Below are positions 43,557-55,343 of a stretch of DNA of 64,000 nt, piece by piece. The notes under the pieces were generated by a model. The model made no database searches. It was not told the DNA's origin and was given only the letters and a program-made list of their open reading frames with translations. Source of the DNA: Rhipicephalus microplus (lineage: Eukaryota > Arthropoda > Arachnida > Ixodida > Ixodidae); NCBI RefSeq assembly GCF_043290135.1, contig NC_134700.1, positions 238,624,088 through 238,688,087 on the forward strand, given 5' to 3'. The number at the start of each line of letters is the position of its first letter. Positions within the stretch are counted from its first letter, which is position 1. The translations under genes and the position numbers were made by a program.

Positions 43557-43789
43557 CAACGAACCCAGTCACCATAAAGCAATGACTACGATGAGGGGGC
43601 CTGTCACTGAAGTGTAATGGTAAAAATTAGGTGGCCCATTGCCATAAATTTGTAGTCATTTTAGATGTCACTGTCTGCTCTCCCGGTCTCGTAGTGGGTT
43701 GACGCGCAGTTAAGAAAGCGTTCATGTCGCAGGTCTTCCGATCGAATTCCCGATGTGATGTTTTTAATTTTCATTTTTTCGAAGTAGTG

Positions 43790-45490
43790 CGTCAAGATTG
43801 ATGTTGATGCTTTCAAGGAGTTGTGTAATTTTGCTTTTCTGCAAGAAAATTGTGTCGCTGTTAGCGGTGGTTGTTAGACAGCTCTATCTCTTTGATTTTT
43901 CAAGGTGCAGTGGATACGTTGTTAGTATGCAACATGATGCGTTGTTGGTGTGCAGCATGATGCCTTGTTGGTGTGCAACATGATGCGTTGTTTGTGTGCG
44001 ACTTCAGTTTGAATCACACTGGCGGAGTAAACTTTTCTCTTTTTTTCTGCTTTCAATATTCAAAAAGAGAATCACGTTAGTCAACATTCTGCGCTGGAGT
44101 GATGAGAGATAACGCTGTCTAGCGAGAACTTGAACGATCAACTGAGTCCAGGTGCTCGCTGACTGACATTGCTCGCTGAGTGGCAGCCGCTGCGGAGCCC
44201 TAGTCTGAGCTTCTCCCATTGCGAAATCAACTAGTACTGCATGTGTAGTAAGTTTTCACCACCACCAATAAAACTGCATGCACAGACACTACCACACTGA
44301 GGCAATACAGCAGTATTGATGTAATAGTGAGATGGCACATTCTAACAGCACTATCAACATAGTGCTGCTGTTTGTGCTAACTCTTATTGAAAGGATTGGA
44401 GGGCTTCTTATTGTTCTGTTTTTTTTTATTGTAGTGCAAGGTGACTGCATTCAAGCTCCTTATGGCTACCTTCCCTCAGCATAGTATGCATTGACGCTGC
44501 TAAACACATGTTCATCCTTTCATATTCATTTCATTAACTTGGATGCACCTTGTGGTTTACCAAAGCTTGCAGCCGCACCAGCCAGCACTCGCAAATTAAA
44601 GCAACCAGATGACCGGTCACACACGCCTTCAATACTCGCATTTTAATCGCCCAGAACGATAAGGAACATGCCTTGCTATTGCAAAAAAAGCGTCATTTTA
44701 CGATGGGGAGGCAGCTGCAGAGAGTGCACCACAGCGCAAGTGTCTACCGCACCGTAGAAAGCTTGCCTGTCTGTCGAAGTTTGAATTGAAATAACACACA
44801 TTCATAGGACGAAAGCGATGTGCACATATCCCCTTGATTAAAGAAGTCGATTTGATCACATGAATTTTGTGTTTGTGATTTCAGGCGAAGTAGGTTCGAA
44901 GGTGGAGCCACATGTTTTGCAGTCATATGTATTGTGCTTTTGAGACTTATTGAAACATACTGTAGAACTACACAGCTCTCAGGGTTGCAACTTATTCTAT
45001 GTTAACCGTTTGGAACCGGCCTATATGTCCCGACACGAATAATACTGATTTGGACACATCACATTATGTGTAAGAAATGATTAGTTGTAGCTACGGTACG
45101 AAATCAAAGGGATGGAAGCTCCCCGAGGGTGGTTGTTCAATGCGATAATAAAATAAATTCACACACATACAACAGGATATGCTCGCCAAGGACAGCATCT
45201 ATCAGAAATACCTGAAATCATCAGGGAAAGGTCTTCATTTCATGTTGCATGTAAAAGAAGGTTGATAGGTATTCCCAACAACTAAACACGACTACGTATC
45301 ATTTAAAAACAATAGATGAACAATCCTGAGAGCAGAAAATAATAAAAAATGGAGCACGATTTGAACGAAAGCCACACACTAATGACACCGTCACGAAATC
45401 CACGCAGTAGGGCGGTCTAAGGATTACTGCACACAGCGACAAGATTTTCTTGCTTTAGGACTCCTTGTGAGCAGTAACATCAATCTTCAC
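43790..45490. other. Unannotated intronic sequence
   Basis: No gene seen. It contains a short tandem of ATGATGCGTTGTTGGTGTGC-like units at about 43930-44000 and AT-rich sequence. Confidence 0.45.
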
Positions 45491-45890
45491 ACATTACCCA
45501 AAAAAAAAGAAGTAAAAGATAACAAAAGGGTAATTCGAACTAGTGACCTGTGGCACAATGATTTCTCCAACTACACATCAACCCACTACGCCACCAAAAC
45601 AGCTAGATGGTGGCATCTGAAACGACTACAAATATACGACGACGGCCTCCATCATTTTTACCATTACACTACATAGACGGGGCCCCCTCAATGTAGTCAT
45701 CCCTTTACGGTGACGGGGCCCATTGCTATAATTGCATTGCTATTATGACGGGCCTCGTCACCGTTTTGATTTCACTAGACTGAGATGTCTCCTCACTCTA
45801 ACGATAGTACTACGTAAACAGGCCCCGTCACCGTAGTCACGATAGCACTGTGCTGACTGGTCCCGTCACCTTAGTCTCTGCCCGCAGTTA
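45490..45890 (-). repeat. tRNA-like repeat with G-rich minisatellite, right (minus) copy
   Basis: On the minus strand it starts with GTGACGGGGCC-type units (45885 down). It passes GTCACCGTAAAGGGATGAC, TGTAATGGTAAAAATG and TATTTGTAGTCGTTTCAGAT, and then a head GTAGTGGGTTGATGTGTAG ending in CTAGTTCGAATTACCC. This lines up segment by segment with the plus copy at 43560-43765. Confidence 0.7.
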
Positions 45891-47154
45891 TACGCCGACC
45901 GCACATCTTACGACGACCTTCCGATTCCGTCCAAAATAAAAAATCACCTTTACTCTCATCAAACCTTGACCAAAAACACTCAAGAGTGCAAAGTATGAAC
46001 TTACGTTCTCCTAGGTTGATGATTAGAAAAGTAGAAATTGAGACAGGATGTGTTCCTAAAATGGAAAATTTCTTCTCCTGGAAGTTCATGCACTTCTGCA
46101 TTCACCTTGATCTCGTGCGTACACAGTGTCGTTGCCTAGAGAAGCTCTGTCCAGAGTAGCTTCAGCTGGCTGAAAAGGCCATTTCTGAGATCCTAATATT
46201 TTGTTGTCTTCGGTCTGTGAAAACATTTCCTGGTCGACATACAGCTGATCTCCTGCCTTGGTTTGTGACACTCGCAGTCGCAAGCTTGAGCATGTAACAA
46301 AGCACAATGCAGCTATTTTTATTTTAACCGAGCAAAATAACTTTCACTTGACACCAACACTCATTTTAACAGTGGGACATCACTAGCTGCACTTCACAAA
46401 GCAACAAATTATAATGCACGCAGCTCGGCCGAGCACGAAGGCATTCTACGCAACCTCATAAACTCGTGGTTCATTGCCATAATGTGATGGCGATGACACT
46501 GTGTAGTTAAGAATACAGATTTGCTCGCACTTTCTTCAACCGAGTATTGCTGCCATTTCCTAGAATAATTTAATCTACGTTCCTTGGAGAAGCACAAGGT
46601 TATGTTGTGGGCTTATTCAAGGGGTCTGTGCCCATTTTTTGCGCTAGACTAAGCGCCACTGCTTGTATTCTTAGTTTTTCGATGATACAACACATGGATT
46701 ATACGACTGTTTTGTTTAGTCCTCTGAGGTCATATAATCGGGGTTCCACTATAGTAGGTGCGACTGTTCTCCCGACCGTGAACCGAAGCTTTAGTTCATA
46801 GGTGCTGCTTGCTTTTCTTCAACCGGTTTTTTAAGCACAGGAGTGACATACTTGAAAAATAACATGCAAAGTAACCCCGATACAATCATGCATCCTGATA
46901 ACAAGCAATTACTACGCATTCTACAAACTGATCAGAGTCGAACAACATCCGGCAGCAGGTCTTTTTGTTATAAGTTTTGATGAATATTCTGCCTCAGGTG
47001 AAGCTATCTATGGTATGAATAGTTTTTGTTCCACACGTACTGCCTCAGTGATCGAACTCCTACCCTGTTTCTGTAGCTTTATTGATTGGTCGTTGCCTTA
47101 CCTGTCATTTATGTGTGGGGCTTCACTGTAATGCTGAATGGCATTTGTGTGCAG

Positions 47155-47315
47155 GAGACGTGATCCTTTCAATAAATGGACATGACATGGAGCATGTGGA
47201 TCACAAGAGCCTTGTGCGCTTCATCCAGGGCTGCGCCTCTACCATGCGTATGGTAGTGCTGTTTGAAGACTGTGTGCACAAGGTGGAACTGCACATCCGG
47301 TACCTGCGCCTGCAA
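47155..47315 (+). CDS. Tamalin/GRASP/CYTIP-like scaffold protein, exon 4 (end of PDZ domain, start of zipper)
   Basis: A 161-base exon from TTGTGTGCAG to GTACGT, phase 1 in and 0 out. It encodes GDVILSINGHDMEHVDHKSL, then VRFIQGCASTMRMVVLFED, the last PDZ strands and helix. A His at the first position of that helix (in VDHKSLV) predicts class I ligands, as in tamalin. VELHIRYLRLQ starts a leucine zipper that lines up with AELEARLQYLK of the vertebrate proteins. The splice sites agree in phase with exon 3 (phase 1) and exon 5 (phase 0). Confidence 0.92.
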
Positions 47316-47799
47316 GTACGTCTTGTTTACTGGGCTTCTTGTCTGGAGTCTTGCTTGTTCATCAGTGTTTGTGTGAATGAATCAGAGGACAGAGGCTTAA
47401 GACTGTGCTTTATTGGGTTGAAGTCTTTATAGTGGATGGGAATGGTTAGATCAAGAAAGAGTCGTATATGGTAGACCTTTATTGACATTTTAGTTATTCA
47501 GGGGTTTCCGCTCAGTTGAAAACCCGAATATGAGGTGTCGCGGTTTCGCGAGCTGCTACCATGGATTTTGCTCATGAGTAGTAAGCTTCAAGCCATGCTT
47601 GACTATTAAGTGCTGTGGAATCTCATCGATACTATTCTGCATAATACGTTTTTTGGCCCGATATACTTTAACAGTGAAGTGGTTTAAAGCAGCCATAATT
47701 TATGCCACCTGTCCTGTGTGGTCTACCAGGTATGTGCCACAAATTGAGTAAGTTCTACTTCTCGTAACTATAGGTTGCCAAACTTGCTCATGAGTCGAC

Positions 47800-47975
47800 C
47801 TGCTGAGACTCGGTAAGACTCGAAGCCAAGTGTCTGAATCTGAGTGAGTCCGACTGAGTAATACATTGGCGAGTTTCAGTTCAAGTGAATCCTATTGAGA
47901 AAGATTTTAGTGAGTCCGAGCGAGTCCGGTTGAGGGAAACATTGGCGAGTCTGAGTTCGAGTAAGCGCAAAATAT
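47800..47975. repeat. GAGTC-rich minisatellite
   Basis: Imperfect units around GAGTGAGTCCGACTGAG and ATTGGCGAGTYTGAGTTC, with a period of about 90 bases, repeated about twice. Confidence 0.6.
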
Positions 47976-48452
47976 ATACTAGGGATCGAGAAAGGCAGCG
48001 GCGGCTGCAAAAAGGCACCAAAGTGATGGACGGCTTACGCAAACGACTTGATTGTAAATCTCGGAAGTTTTAACACTTTGTTTCAGCGAGAATTTCCGTC
48101 TGTGGACTTCGGACGTTCATGTCGTGTCTGCGACTGTCTATAGTTCAACTCGAACCTCTACACTGATTCTCTGTGTAGAAACCTTGAAACAACCCTCACC
48201 CTCTATCGAAGGCTAGGCAACAATCTAGAAGCTATGAGATTAGTCCTCAGCATCTTCTGATTTCATTATGTGAAGCCTTGTATGACAGCGGAAGCTAAGC
48301 CACTGTTTCTTTTTTTTAAGGGGTGAAGTTCCTCAGGGCCTAGCCTCGGCAGTGTTCGTCAGGCTTCACAAAACCAAAACTGAACACCTGCTTAATGAAA
48401 AACGAAGACATCTGTGTAAAAAGCAGACTTTTATGTGCGCATCAGTTGAGTA

Positions 48453-50541
48453 CAGTCGACTCCCGTTAATACGGAGTTCACGGGAACCGCAAAAAACTTC
48501 GAATTAAACGAACTTCGAATTAAGCAAAAAGCACTAAAAACGGCACTTTTATTAGTTTAAAAGCGCGACAGTTTTGAGGAAAAATAGTCTGTCATCTTCT
48601 TCTGCTTGCCGAATCTGGCTGCGGCTAGCAAGTTTTGTAAGGAATACACGTGTCGAAGTGCTTCTTCGGCGTTTGTTCTCCAACAAAAAACCCCTGCGCA
48701 AGAGCAAGACCCGCAGCTACATCGGCAGCCCTCGGTGGTGGCTCATTTCCGATGTCGTCGTCATCATCGTCATTTTCAGGAATGCAGTCATGGGGCCGAA
48801 CCATCTGCACGATTTTGCTGTCCGTTAGTGGACCGCATGTTTCGACGTTGCTGTCCACAGCGACATACTCGTCAAAACGGCCGTCACCGAGAGCGGCGCG
48901 AAAGCTACCGTCGTCGAGCTCATTTGTTTGCACTTCCACTGGCGCACAACGAGAAGCATCCCCCGAGTTTTTTATGAAACCACAGGCCCGGAAACAATTG
49001 GCCATGGTTTCTTCTTTCACGCGGGTCCAAGCTCGCGCTAGCATGTTGATGGCACTAAGCAAACTCACCTCGTATTGCGACGAGTTGTCCATGCACAAAA
49101 GCATGCGCTCGACGAGATGCTGCCTATACAATACCTTCACATTTTTTATTATGCCCTGGTCCATGGGCTGCAACACGGACGTCGTGTTTGCAGGCAGGTA
49201 CACAAGACGGATGGCACTCAAGGCAGGTACGTTCATGTGGGCACTACATTGGTCCACAAGGAACAACACCTTACGACTTGATTGTGCGAACTTGCCGAAG
49301 AGTTTTTGGTGATCCAGTCCTTAAATATATCGGATGTCATCCACGCCTTTCTGTTCGAGGCATAATCCACAGGAAGCGTCTTCACGCCTTTAAAGCACCT
49401 AGGCTTAGCAGCCTTCCCAATCACAAGCAGGCGACACCGTTCTGTGCCAGTCATGTTCGCCGCGACTAGCACTGACACTCTCTCTTTGCTTCTTTTGCCT
49501 CCAGAACAGTCGTCGTCTTTAAATGTCGGGGTCTTGTCCGGTAGCAGCCGATAAAGAAGCGCAGTCTCGTCTGCATTAAAAATGTCTGCCGGCTGGTATT
49601 CTTCGAGGTACTCGCGAAGCTTGCCCGCTTTCCATGTCAGGCACGTTTCCTCATTGACTGACGCCTTCTCCCCACACACGCTCTTAAAAATCGAGTCGTG
49701 GCGATGTTTGAAACGCGTAAGCCACCCATCCGAAGCAGCGAAGTCGTTGGTGCCCAACATTTCGGCAAGCGATGACGCTTTTGCCGTGACGACTTCAGCA
49801 CTGAGAGGAAGTTTGTTGTTTCGTGCCTCTCTGATCCAAATCAGCAGTGCTTCCTCCAACTCGAGGTAGGCGCCGGTGCGCATCCGCTTTCGCGATGTCT
49901 TGAATTTTTCACTTTCAAACGCATCCAATATTGAGCGCTTATTCTTTATGAAAGTCGACAGCGTGTTAGGCTTAATGCCGTACTTTCTTGCAATGTCTTG
50001 TTTGGCGGTGCCTCCCTGGTCAACTTCCTTCAAGACTTCGACTTTCGTCGCTAGGTCTAGCGTTCGGTAAGGGCCACGAGTTGCCATTATCAAACGTACG
50101 TCACCACCACAACACTCAAAATCGGAAGCGCGGAAACACGTGTGGAATCAACCCAGCGCGCGGGTGACGAGGTGACACACTCGAGTCTCGACAAAAGTCA
50201 ACTAAAGAGTCAGTCGATGCCGCCGATGCGATTCGCCAGCGTTAAAAAGATTGCCGCTTCAAGATCTGTGGCGCTGCGGACAGTAGTGATGGCGAAGACA
50301 CCAGCGCGGTCCGGCAGATGTTTTGGCATATGAAAAGTTCCTCATTTTACTGTAAAATTACGGTCGCGACGAGACTGTCAATTGAAAAAACTTCTAATTA
50401 ACTAATATTATGGGTTTTTAACTTCGAATTATCGAGCATTTTTTTCTATACGATTGCATGCAAAACTGATGGGACCACTTGCTCATTTATAATTAACGGA
50501 AACTTCCAATTAAGCGACTTTGAATTACCGGGAGTCGACTG
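48453..50541 (-). mobile_element. Tigger-type DNA transposon with intact ends
   Basis: Inverted ends are CAGTCGACTCCCGTTAATAC on the left and, as complement, CAGTCGACTCCCGGTAATTC on the right. TA is preserved on both sides (48451-48452 and 50542-50543). It is about 2.09 kb. The transposase on the minus strand has only one visible defect. It is distinct from, but related to, the Tigger at 41398. Confidence 0.92.
48625..50093 (-). pseudogene. Tigger transposase, near-intact (single frameshift)
   Basis: It starts at the ATG at 50091-50093 (MIMATRGPYRTLDLATKVEV). An N-terminal pogo-type helix-turn-helix includes DIARKYGIKPNTLSTFIKNK, and a CENP-B DNA-binding domain follows. The DDE catalytic domain has IFNADETALLY, LFLVDQCSAHM and LPANTTSVLQPMDQGII. 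Near 49305 a run of five As on the coding strand (WITK then N/K) separates two otherwise open frames, so a one-base change would join them. The C-terminal region is acidic (an Asp run, PENDDDDDDIG). Total length is near that expected for Tigger proteins. The frameshift may be real or an indel error in sequencing. Confidence 0.88.
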
Positions 50542-51280
50542 TATATGACAGCACAATACAGGATCACCTGCACCGTGTGTCCGTCCACCTGTCGGTCCTT
50601 TATACCAGTCAGCGACTTCAACGTAGACATTATGGTCCTAGGTTCTTAGCTTCACCAGCTTGTCATTTAATTCATAAAGGTGCATGGACTTCTTCTTCGG
50701 GCTGCGCCTTTTTTTTTTTCCCAGCTAGTGCTACTCTTAAACAACCTTATTGGTTAATACAATATTTGCATAATACGTTTTATTTCCCAATTCTCGGGAA
50801 AGACGTATCACAAGATCACATTGTACATGGTAGGCTTGTACAAATATTCAAGCGCTTCGAATAATATTCGAATAAATATTAGAGTATTCGGTCTCACTTT
50901 GGTTCGAATGAAGTTATTGAAAATTTTAAAGTACTCTTTAAAAATGTCTGCTAAGGAAGAGCGCTTGCAAGGATTGTGTCAGCCAACATAAATTTGTGAC
51001 TCAGGTGGCATTTTGTTGCTTAAAAGAAAACCAGATGTGCGTTTTGCATGCAGTGTTATGACATACACTTTGAAATTTGTTTCAAATATGTTCTATGCTA
51101 TATTATCTATTCAAATTTTATAGATAAGTCTTGTGTCCACCTAAATCTACACGACAAGTTATCTAGCTTTCAAAGTTCTTTGTCAATCCTCCTTTAATTA
51201 GAATGTACCTCCTGCTGTTTGACTTTAAGCATTCTGAGCTATTCACGTGTTGTGTGTCACTTGTGTTCTCACCCTGTGGT

Positions 51281-51389
51281 GGCTGCATTTTCGATGGAGG
51301 CAGAAATGCTGTAGTCCCGTGTGCTTAGATTTCGGTGCACGTTAAAAAAAACCCCAGGTGGCGGAATTCCCGAAGCCCTCCACTACAGT
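51281..51389 (+). mobile_element. Ruka-type SINE, split by a solo LTR (rest at 52273-52321)
   Basis: The first part starts in the body (GGTGGCTGCATTTTCGATGG) and runs to CCTCCACTACAGT. The tRNA-like head is missing. The sequence resumes at about 52273 with CATAATCATATGGTGGTTTG and ends ATCTATCAATCA. In other copies these two parts are contiguous. Confidence 0.8.
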
Positions 51390-51394
51390 GTCTA

Positions 51395-52267
51395 TGTCAG
51401 GATTTATCTCAGGAGCGCTTGCGAAGGGTCGGATTAAGAGAGAGAGAGACGCGAGTCCGCGGTAACACAGCAAAACCATTTTAATATTAAACAAAATGGG
51501 AAACAGTAATCTGACACTCGGAATTCGCTCCCAAAAAGAAACATGTACGCACACAATAATTGGCTACCGTAACTGACACTGATCGAAGTCAAGTTCTGTC
51601 CCAAGCTTTAATCTCTTCCTAGCCAAAATGGCACCTCGGTGGCTACTCTCATGTGCTCCCGCAATAGTAGAACATTCTTGCTGTTCCGATGCCACTTCCG
51701 GAACTATGACGAAGTGGCACCGCCTCGCCGTTGTTGTCGGCGCGCTTGACGATCCACTTGACATCCGCTTGACGATCCACTTGTCTTCATTGCCGGTGTC
51801 CCGGTCTTATTCGTCATCTTCGGCCCGCTTGGTCAAACCCAGTTTTTCTATGGCCTCATTGATACTCTCTCTGCTGACTGGTTTGGGCCGTATTCGTTCT
51901 GGCTCGAACTCAAAAAGCTGCAGTCCCCCCAGGAGCTGCTGTGCAAGGTTGTGTCAAGTCCCGGCAGCCTCACTCGTTACCTCCGAGGTCGGTGGCCATT
52001 TCCCTGGCCTCTTACGTCAACATTTTCAGAACCGGACAGCTACTGCTTTCGTCGCTGTAGCGACGCTGACCTTCCTGACCTTCGCAGTTCGAAGCTCCAC
52101 AGCACAGTGACAGTTTATCCTGCGCGAATTTTCCATCGCAGCTAGGATCGCGTGCCACGAGCCTTTTTCTGACCAATCTCGTACGTGAATATGGGCCGCC
52201 TGCCCACCATCGGTGTCTCGCAGTTTCAGAGCCCAGCACGTGCCTCGTGCGCTCTCTCATAACGACA
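51395..52267. mobile_element. Solo LTR (873 bp) inside a Ruka SINE
   Basis: The element starts TGTCAGGATTTATC and ends CATAACGACA, so its ends form the TGTC/GACA inverted pair of LTRs. The flanks are GTCTA (51390-51394) and GTCTC (52268-52272), a 5-bp target-site duplication with one mismatch. No internal retrotransposon sequence is present. The orientation was not determined. Confidence 0.7.
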
Positions 52268-53010
52268 GTCTCATAATCATATGGTGGTTTGCGACATTGA
52301 AACCCATATATCTATCAATCAGTGCCTTTTTGCTGTGCTAATATGCTTGCTCACAGTGCGTACATTCAAGTTTACTTAGGAATGTCTGCGCAGCAAGGTA
52401 TCCAAGTGCCTGCATTGCCTGTTATTGTGCCCAGATGCCAATTGGTGCAGCATGTATTTCTTTATGTGAGTGTGCTGATTGCACTGGTGCTTTTTTTTTT
52501 TTCTGCAACCGACATGCTCTTGAATCCGTTTCGCTTAGGTAGGTGGAAGTGAATGTCTGTGCAGCACATTTAAATTGCTGCCTATATAAAGTGCGTGTTG
52601 TGCTTACCAATAGTAATACATCTCGCACATTGCCAACAACGTAGTTGAGATCGATATTAGCAGGATTGTTGAACATAAGTTGTACTCGCCCATTTGTCAG
52701 TGGCCACTTTTTTTTCTTTATGCAACCCTGCGATTTACAGGCCAGTGTTGTACATGTTCCTCTACTAGAGGAATGAAAGCCTGTTCCTTGTCTCTTCACA
52801 AATTTGAAACAAGTTCTCGTTACAAGTTCCAGTATTGTGAAAGGAACACATTCTGGCTACGCTGAAAACATCAAAATGCTAAACACATCATTTAGGCTCA
52901 AAACATTGCTACGCTGTTACATTTGCTGTTTAAATTAAGATATGGTGTCACACAATCTCTAGGTAAAATAAAGTGAGCTATTCAATGCTCACATTGAATG
53001 ACCTATATTA

Positions 53011-55184
53011 CCGTATTTTCACGCGTATAACCCGCACCAAAAACCCAAAAAATTCAGTGGCAAAGTGGAGGTGCGGATAATACGCGTGGTTTTTTCTATA
53101 GTGCTCCTTCACAGCAATGCATGTTGTGCTGTGAAGCCCTTTAACAGTGTAGCGAAGCCTACGAAGGCGGTTTCCGCAAATTCGTGTTGCTCCGCAAGTA
53201 ACACGGCAGCTTGCGGACGATTTTGGTTTCACTTGCTTGCATCGTTGAAGCGTTTAGAAAAACATTTGGGGAGAGACAATTCGATTGTTCAGTGTAAAAT
53301 CTCACTGTCGCACCACAAGTCTATTTTTTGGACGTTTGCGGCCGCTCAGTGACCCTCCACATGTCCCTACGTCACGGACGCCATGTTTACTTTTGGAAAG
53401 GGCTTGCCGAAAAGGTGGTACTGTCTAAGAAAGTTCCATAATAAATAAAGTAAGTTCCGTAATAAATAAAGTAGTATTTATTTCATCAAGGCAAATGAGA
53501 TAATATAGTGCCTACAGAAATATTATAGTAAATTAATGTACTATTTTTTGACGCGGTAGCAGGCATGCATTTTGGTTCTGTTGTTTCCAGGATGCTGTTA
53601 CAGTGTACTAGAAAGGGTAGTGCTGTCAAGTCGCCGAGTGTGAGCGCTCTTTACCCCGCTGATACTGCTAGTTCTCCACATCTCGACCCGTTCGCCAAGC
53701 CTAAGTCGATCTGTTCTGTCACCATAAGTAGCGTACGGCGGTAGGCCTTCACGGCACAGCAAAAGCTTAAGATCATCGCCGTCGCCGAGGAATTTGGAAA
53801 TCGCGAAGCGGGAAGACGGCAAAATGCGATTCATGGAATCAATGCACTGTGGAGAAAGAAGAAAGAGAGCCTACAAGCCGCGCACCGCAACCGTAGGTCA
53901 TTTCGTGGCCCCAAGACCGGTGCCTACCCTGAGCTGGAGGCGGAGCTTGTAGTGTTCATTGAAGATGTTAGAAGCAGAGGTCACGCCGTATCGACCGAGA
54001 TGGCCCAAGTGGAAGCGCGGCGACTTTCGAGGGAGCTAGGCCTACCTCACGAGTTCCGTGCGAGCCGCGGATGGCTGCACTGCTTTATGAAGCCGCAAGG
54101 GCTCTCAATCAGACGGCGGACTACAATATGTCAACGCTTGCCGGCTTTTTATGAGGAGAAGCTGCTCAAGTAGCAGAGATATGTAATTGGCCTGCGAAAG
54201 CAGCACAATTACATTTTCTCGCAAATTGGCAATGCGGATGAAACTCCTGTTTATTTTGAAATGCCGTTGGACACAACGATTGAGAAGACGGGCAGCAGTT
54301 CGGTGAGCGTGCTGACCGGCGGGAACACGAAAATGCGCATCACAGTCTTGCTTTGTGCCCTCGCCGACGGCACGCAACTGCGATCGTACGTCATCTTAAA
54401 AAGGAAAACTCTACCAAAGGTTCATTTGCCTGCCGGTGTGGTGGTGCGCGCACACGAGAACGCGTGGATGAACAGTGACTTGTTCGTAGACTGGATCAAG
54501 ACGGTATGGGAGAAGAGGCCCGGTGCGATGCTCACAAAGAGGTCCATGCTCGTTCTTGACTCGTTCCACGGCCACATAACTGAGGAAGTGAAGGACCGCC
54601 TTTCACGCAACGGCACCAACTTAGTTGTTATACCCGGTGGAATGACGTCAATGTTGCAGCCTCTAGATGTGTCGCTTAACAAGCCCTTCAAAGTGCATGT
54701 CAAGCGCTATTACGCCGAGTGGATGGCCGAAGGCTGCTACGACTTGACGCCGACAGGACGAGTCCGAGGACGAGTCCGAAGGCCTGATATTGTCCTATTC
54801 TGCAAGTGGATTGTCGAGGCATGGAAGGCCATTCCAGGTGAGATGGTGCGAAAAAGTTTCAAGAAATGCTGCATCACAAACAACTTGGATGGAACCGAAG
54901 TTGACCTTGTGCATAATAGTGAGGACTGCGCCTCAAGTGATAGCTCTAGCGAGAGCAGCGACAGTGAGTGAATTGTGACTGGCCTTGCAGACAGCGTATT
55001 CTGCTTGCTAAATAAAGCTTTTTCTGTCTACATATGTGCTATGTTGCTTGAGCAGTAGCTTTTGTACAGTTTTTCCTGTATATCAAATGTGCGGGCAATA
55101 CGCGAGGATTTTTTTCTTTCTCGGTGAGCTGAAAGTGGGGGTGCGGATTATATGCAGGGGCTGGTTATACATGCGAAAATACGG
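53011..55184 (+). mobile_element. POGK-like pogo DNA transposon
   Basis: The ends are CCGTATTTTCACGCGTATAA (left) and, as complement, CCGTATTTTCGCATGTATAA (right). TA lies on both sides (53009-53010 and 55185-55186). It is about 2.17 kb and encodes a transposase on the plus strand with two in-frame stops. Confidence 0.9.
53592..54971 (+). pseudogene. Pogo-type (POGK-like) transposase with two nonsense codons
   Basis: From the ATG at 53592 one frame runs to the TGA at 54969-54971, apart from stops at 53742-53744 and 54171-54173. The order is a pogo helix-turn-helix (FTAQQKLKIIAVAEEFGNRE), then the CENP-B-like ELEAELVVFIEDVRSRG and RASRGWLHCFM. DDE catalytic residues follow in GNADETPVYFEM, MLVLDSFHGHIT and GGMTSMLQPLDVSLNKPFK. 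The C-terminus is Ser/Glu/Asp-rich. The frame is otherwise preserved for about 460 codons, so decay is recent or slight. It lies in the sense direction in intron 4 of the scaffold gene. Confidence 0.88.
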
Positions 55185-55343
55185 TATACAAACTTTAACA
55201 TTGCAGGTAGCAATTAATGGAGATTAAAAAAAAAAAGAAATGCGTTAAACTGAATATTCTTTTTTTTTTTTTTTTGAGAGCAGATGACATACTCCACATG
55301 TGTCTAACTTCAATTCTGGTGCTTGGATATTACAAGTGAAATA

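Larger units (their letters stand above)
41340..43790 (+). repeat. tRNA-like repeat with G-rich minisatellite, left (plus) copy, split by Tigger
   Basis: The flanks of the Tigger element (41340-41397 and 43557-43640) carry diverged GTCAC-CATAAAG...GAGGGGGCC units. Then GTGTAATGGTAAAAAT precedes a tRNA-like head, CGTAGTGGGTTGACGCGCAG, ending GATCGAATTCCCG near 43753. The same order in the opposite orientation recurs at 45490-45890. Confidence 0.65.
40728..47154 (+). other. Intron 3 of the scaffold gene
   Basis: 6.4 kb. It holds a C-run at about 40893-40909, a complete Tigger element (41398-43556) inside a SINE-like repeat, and the inverted partner of that repeat (45490-45890). The parts at 43790-45490 and 45890-47154 show no recognised feature. 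Confidence 0.75.
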
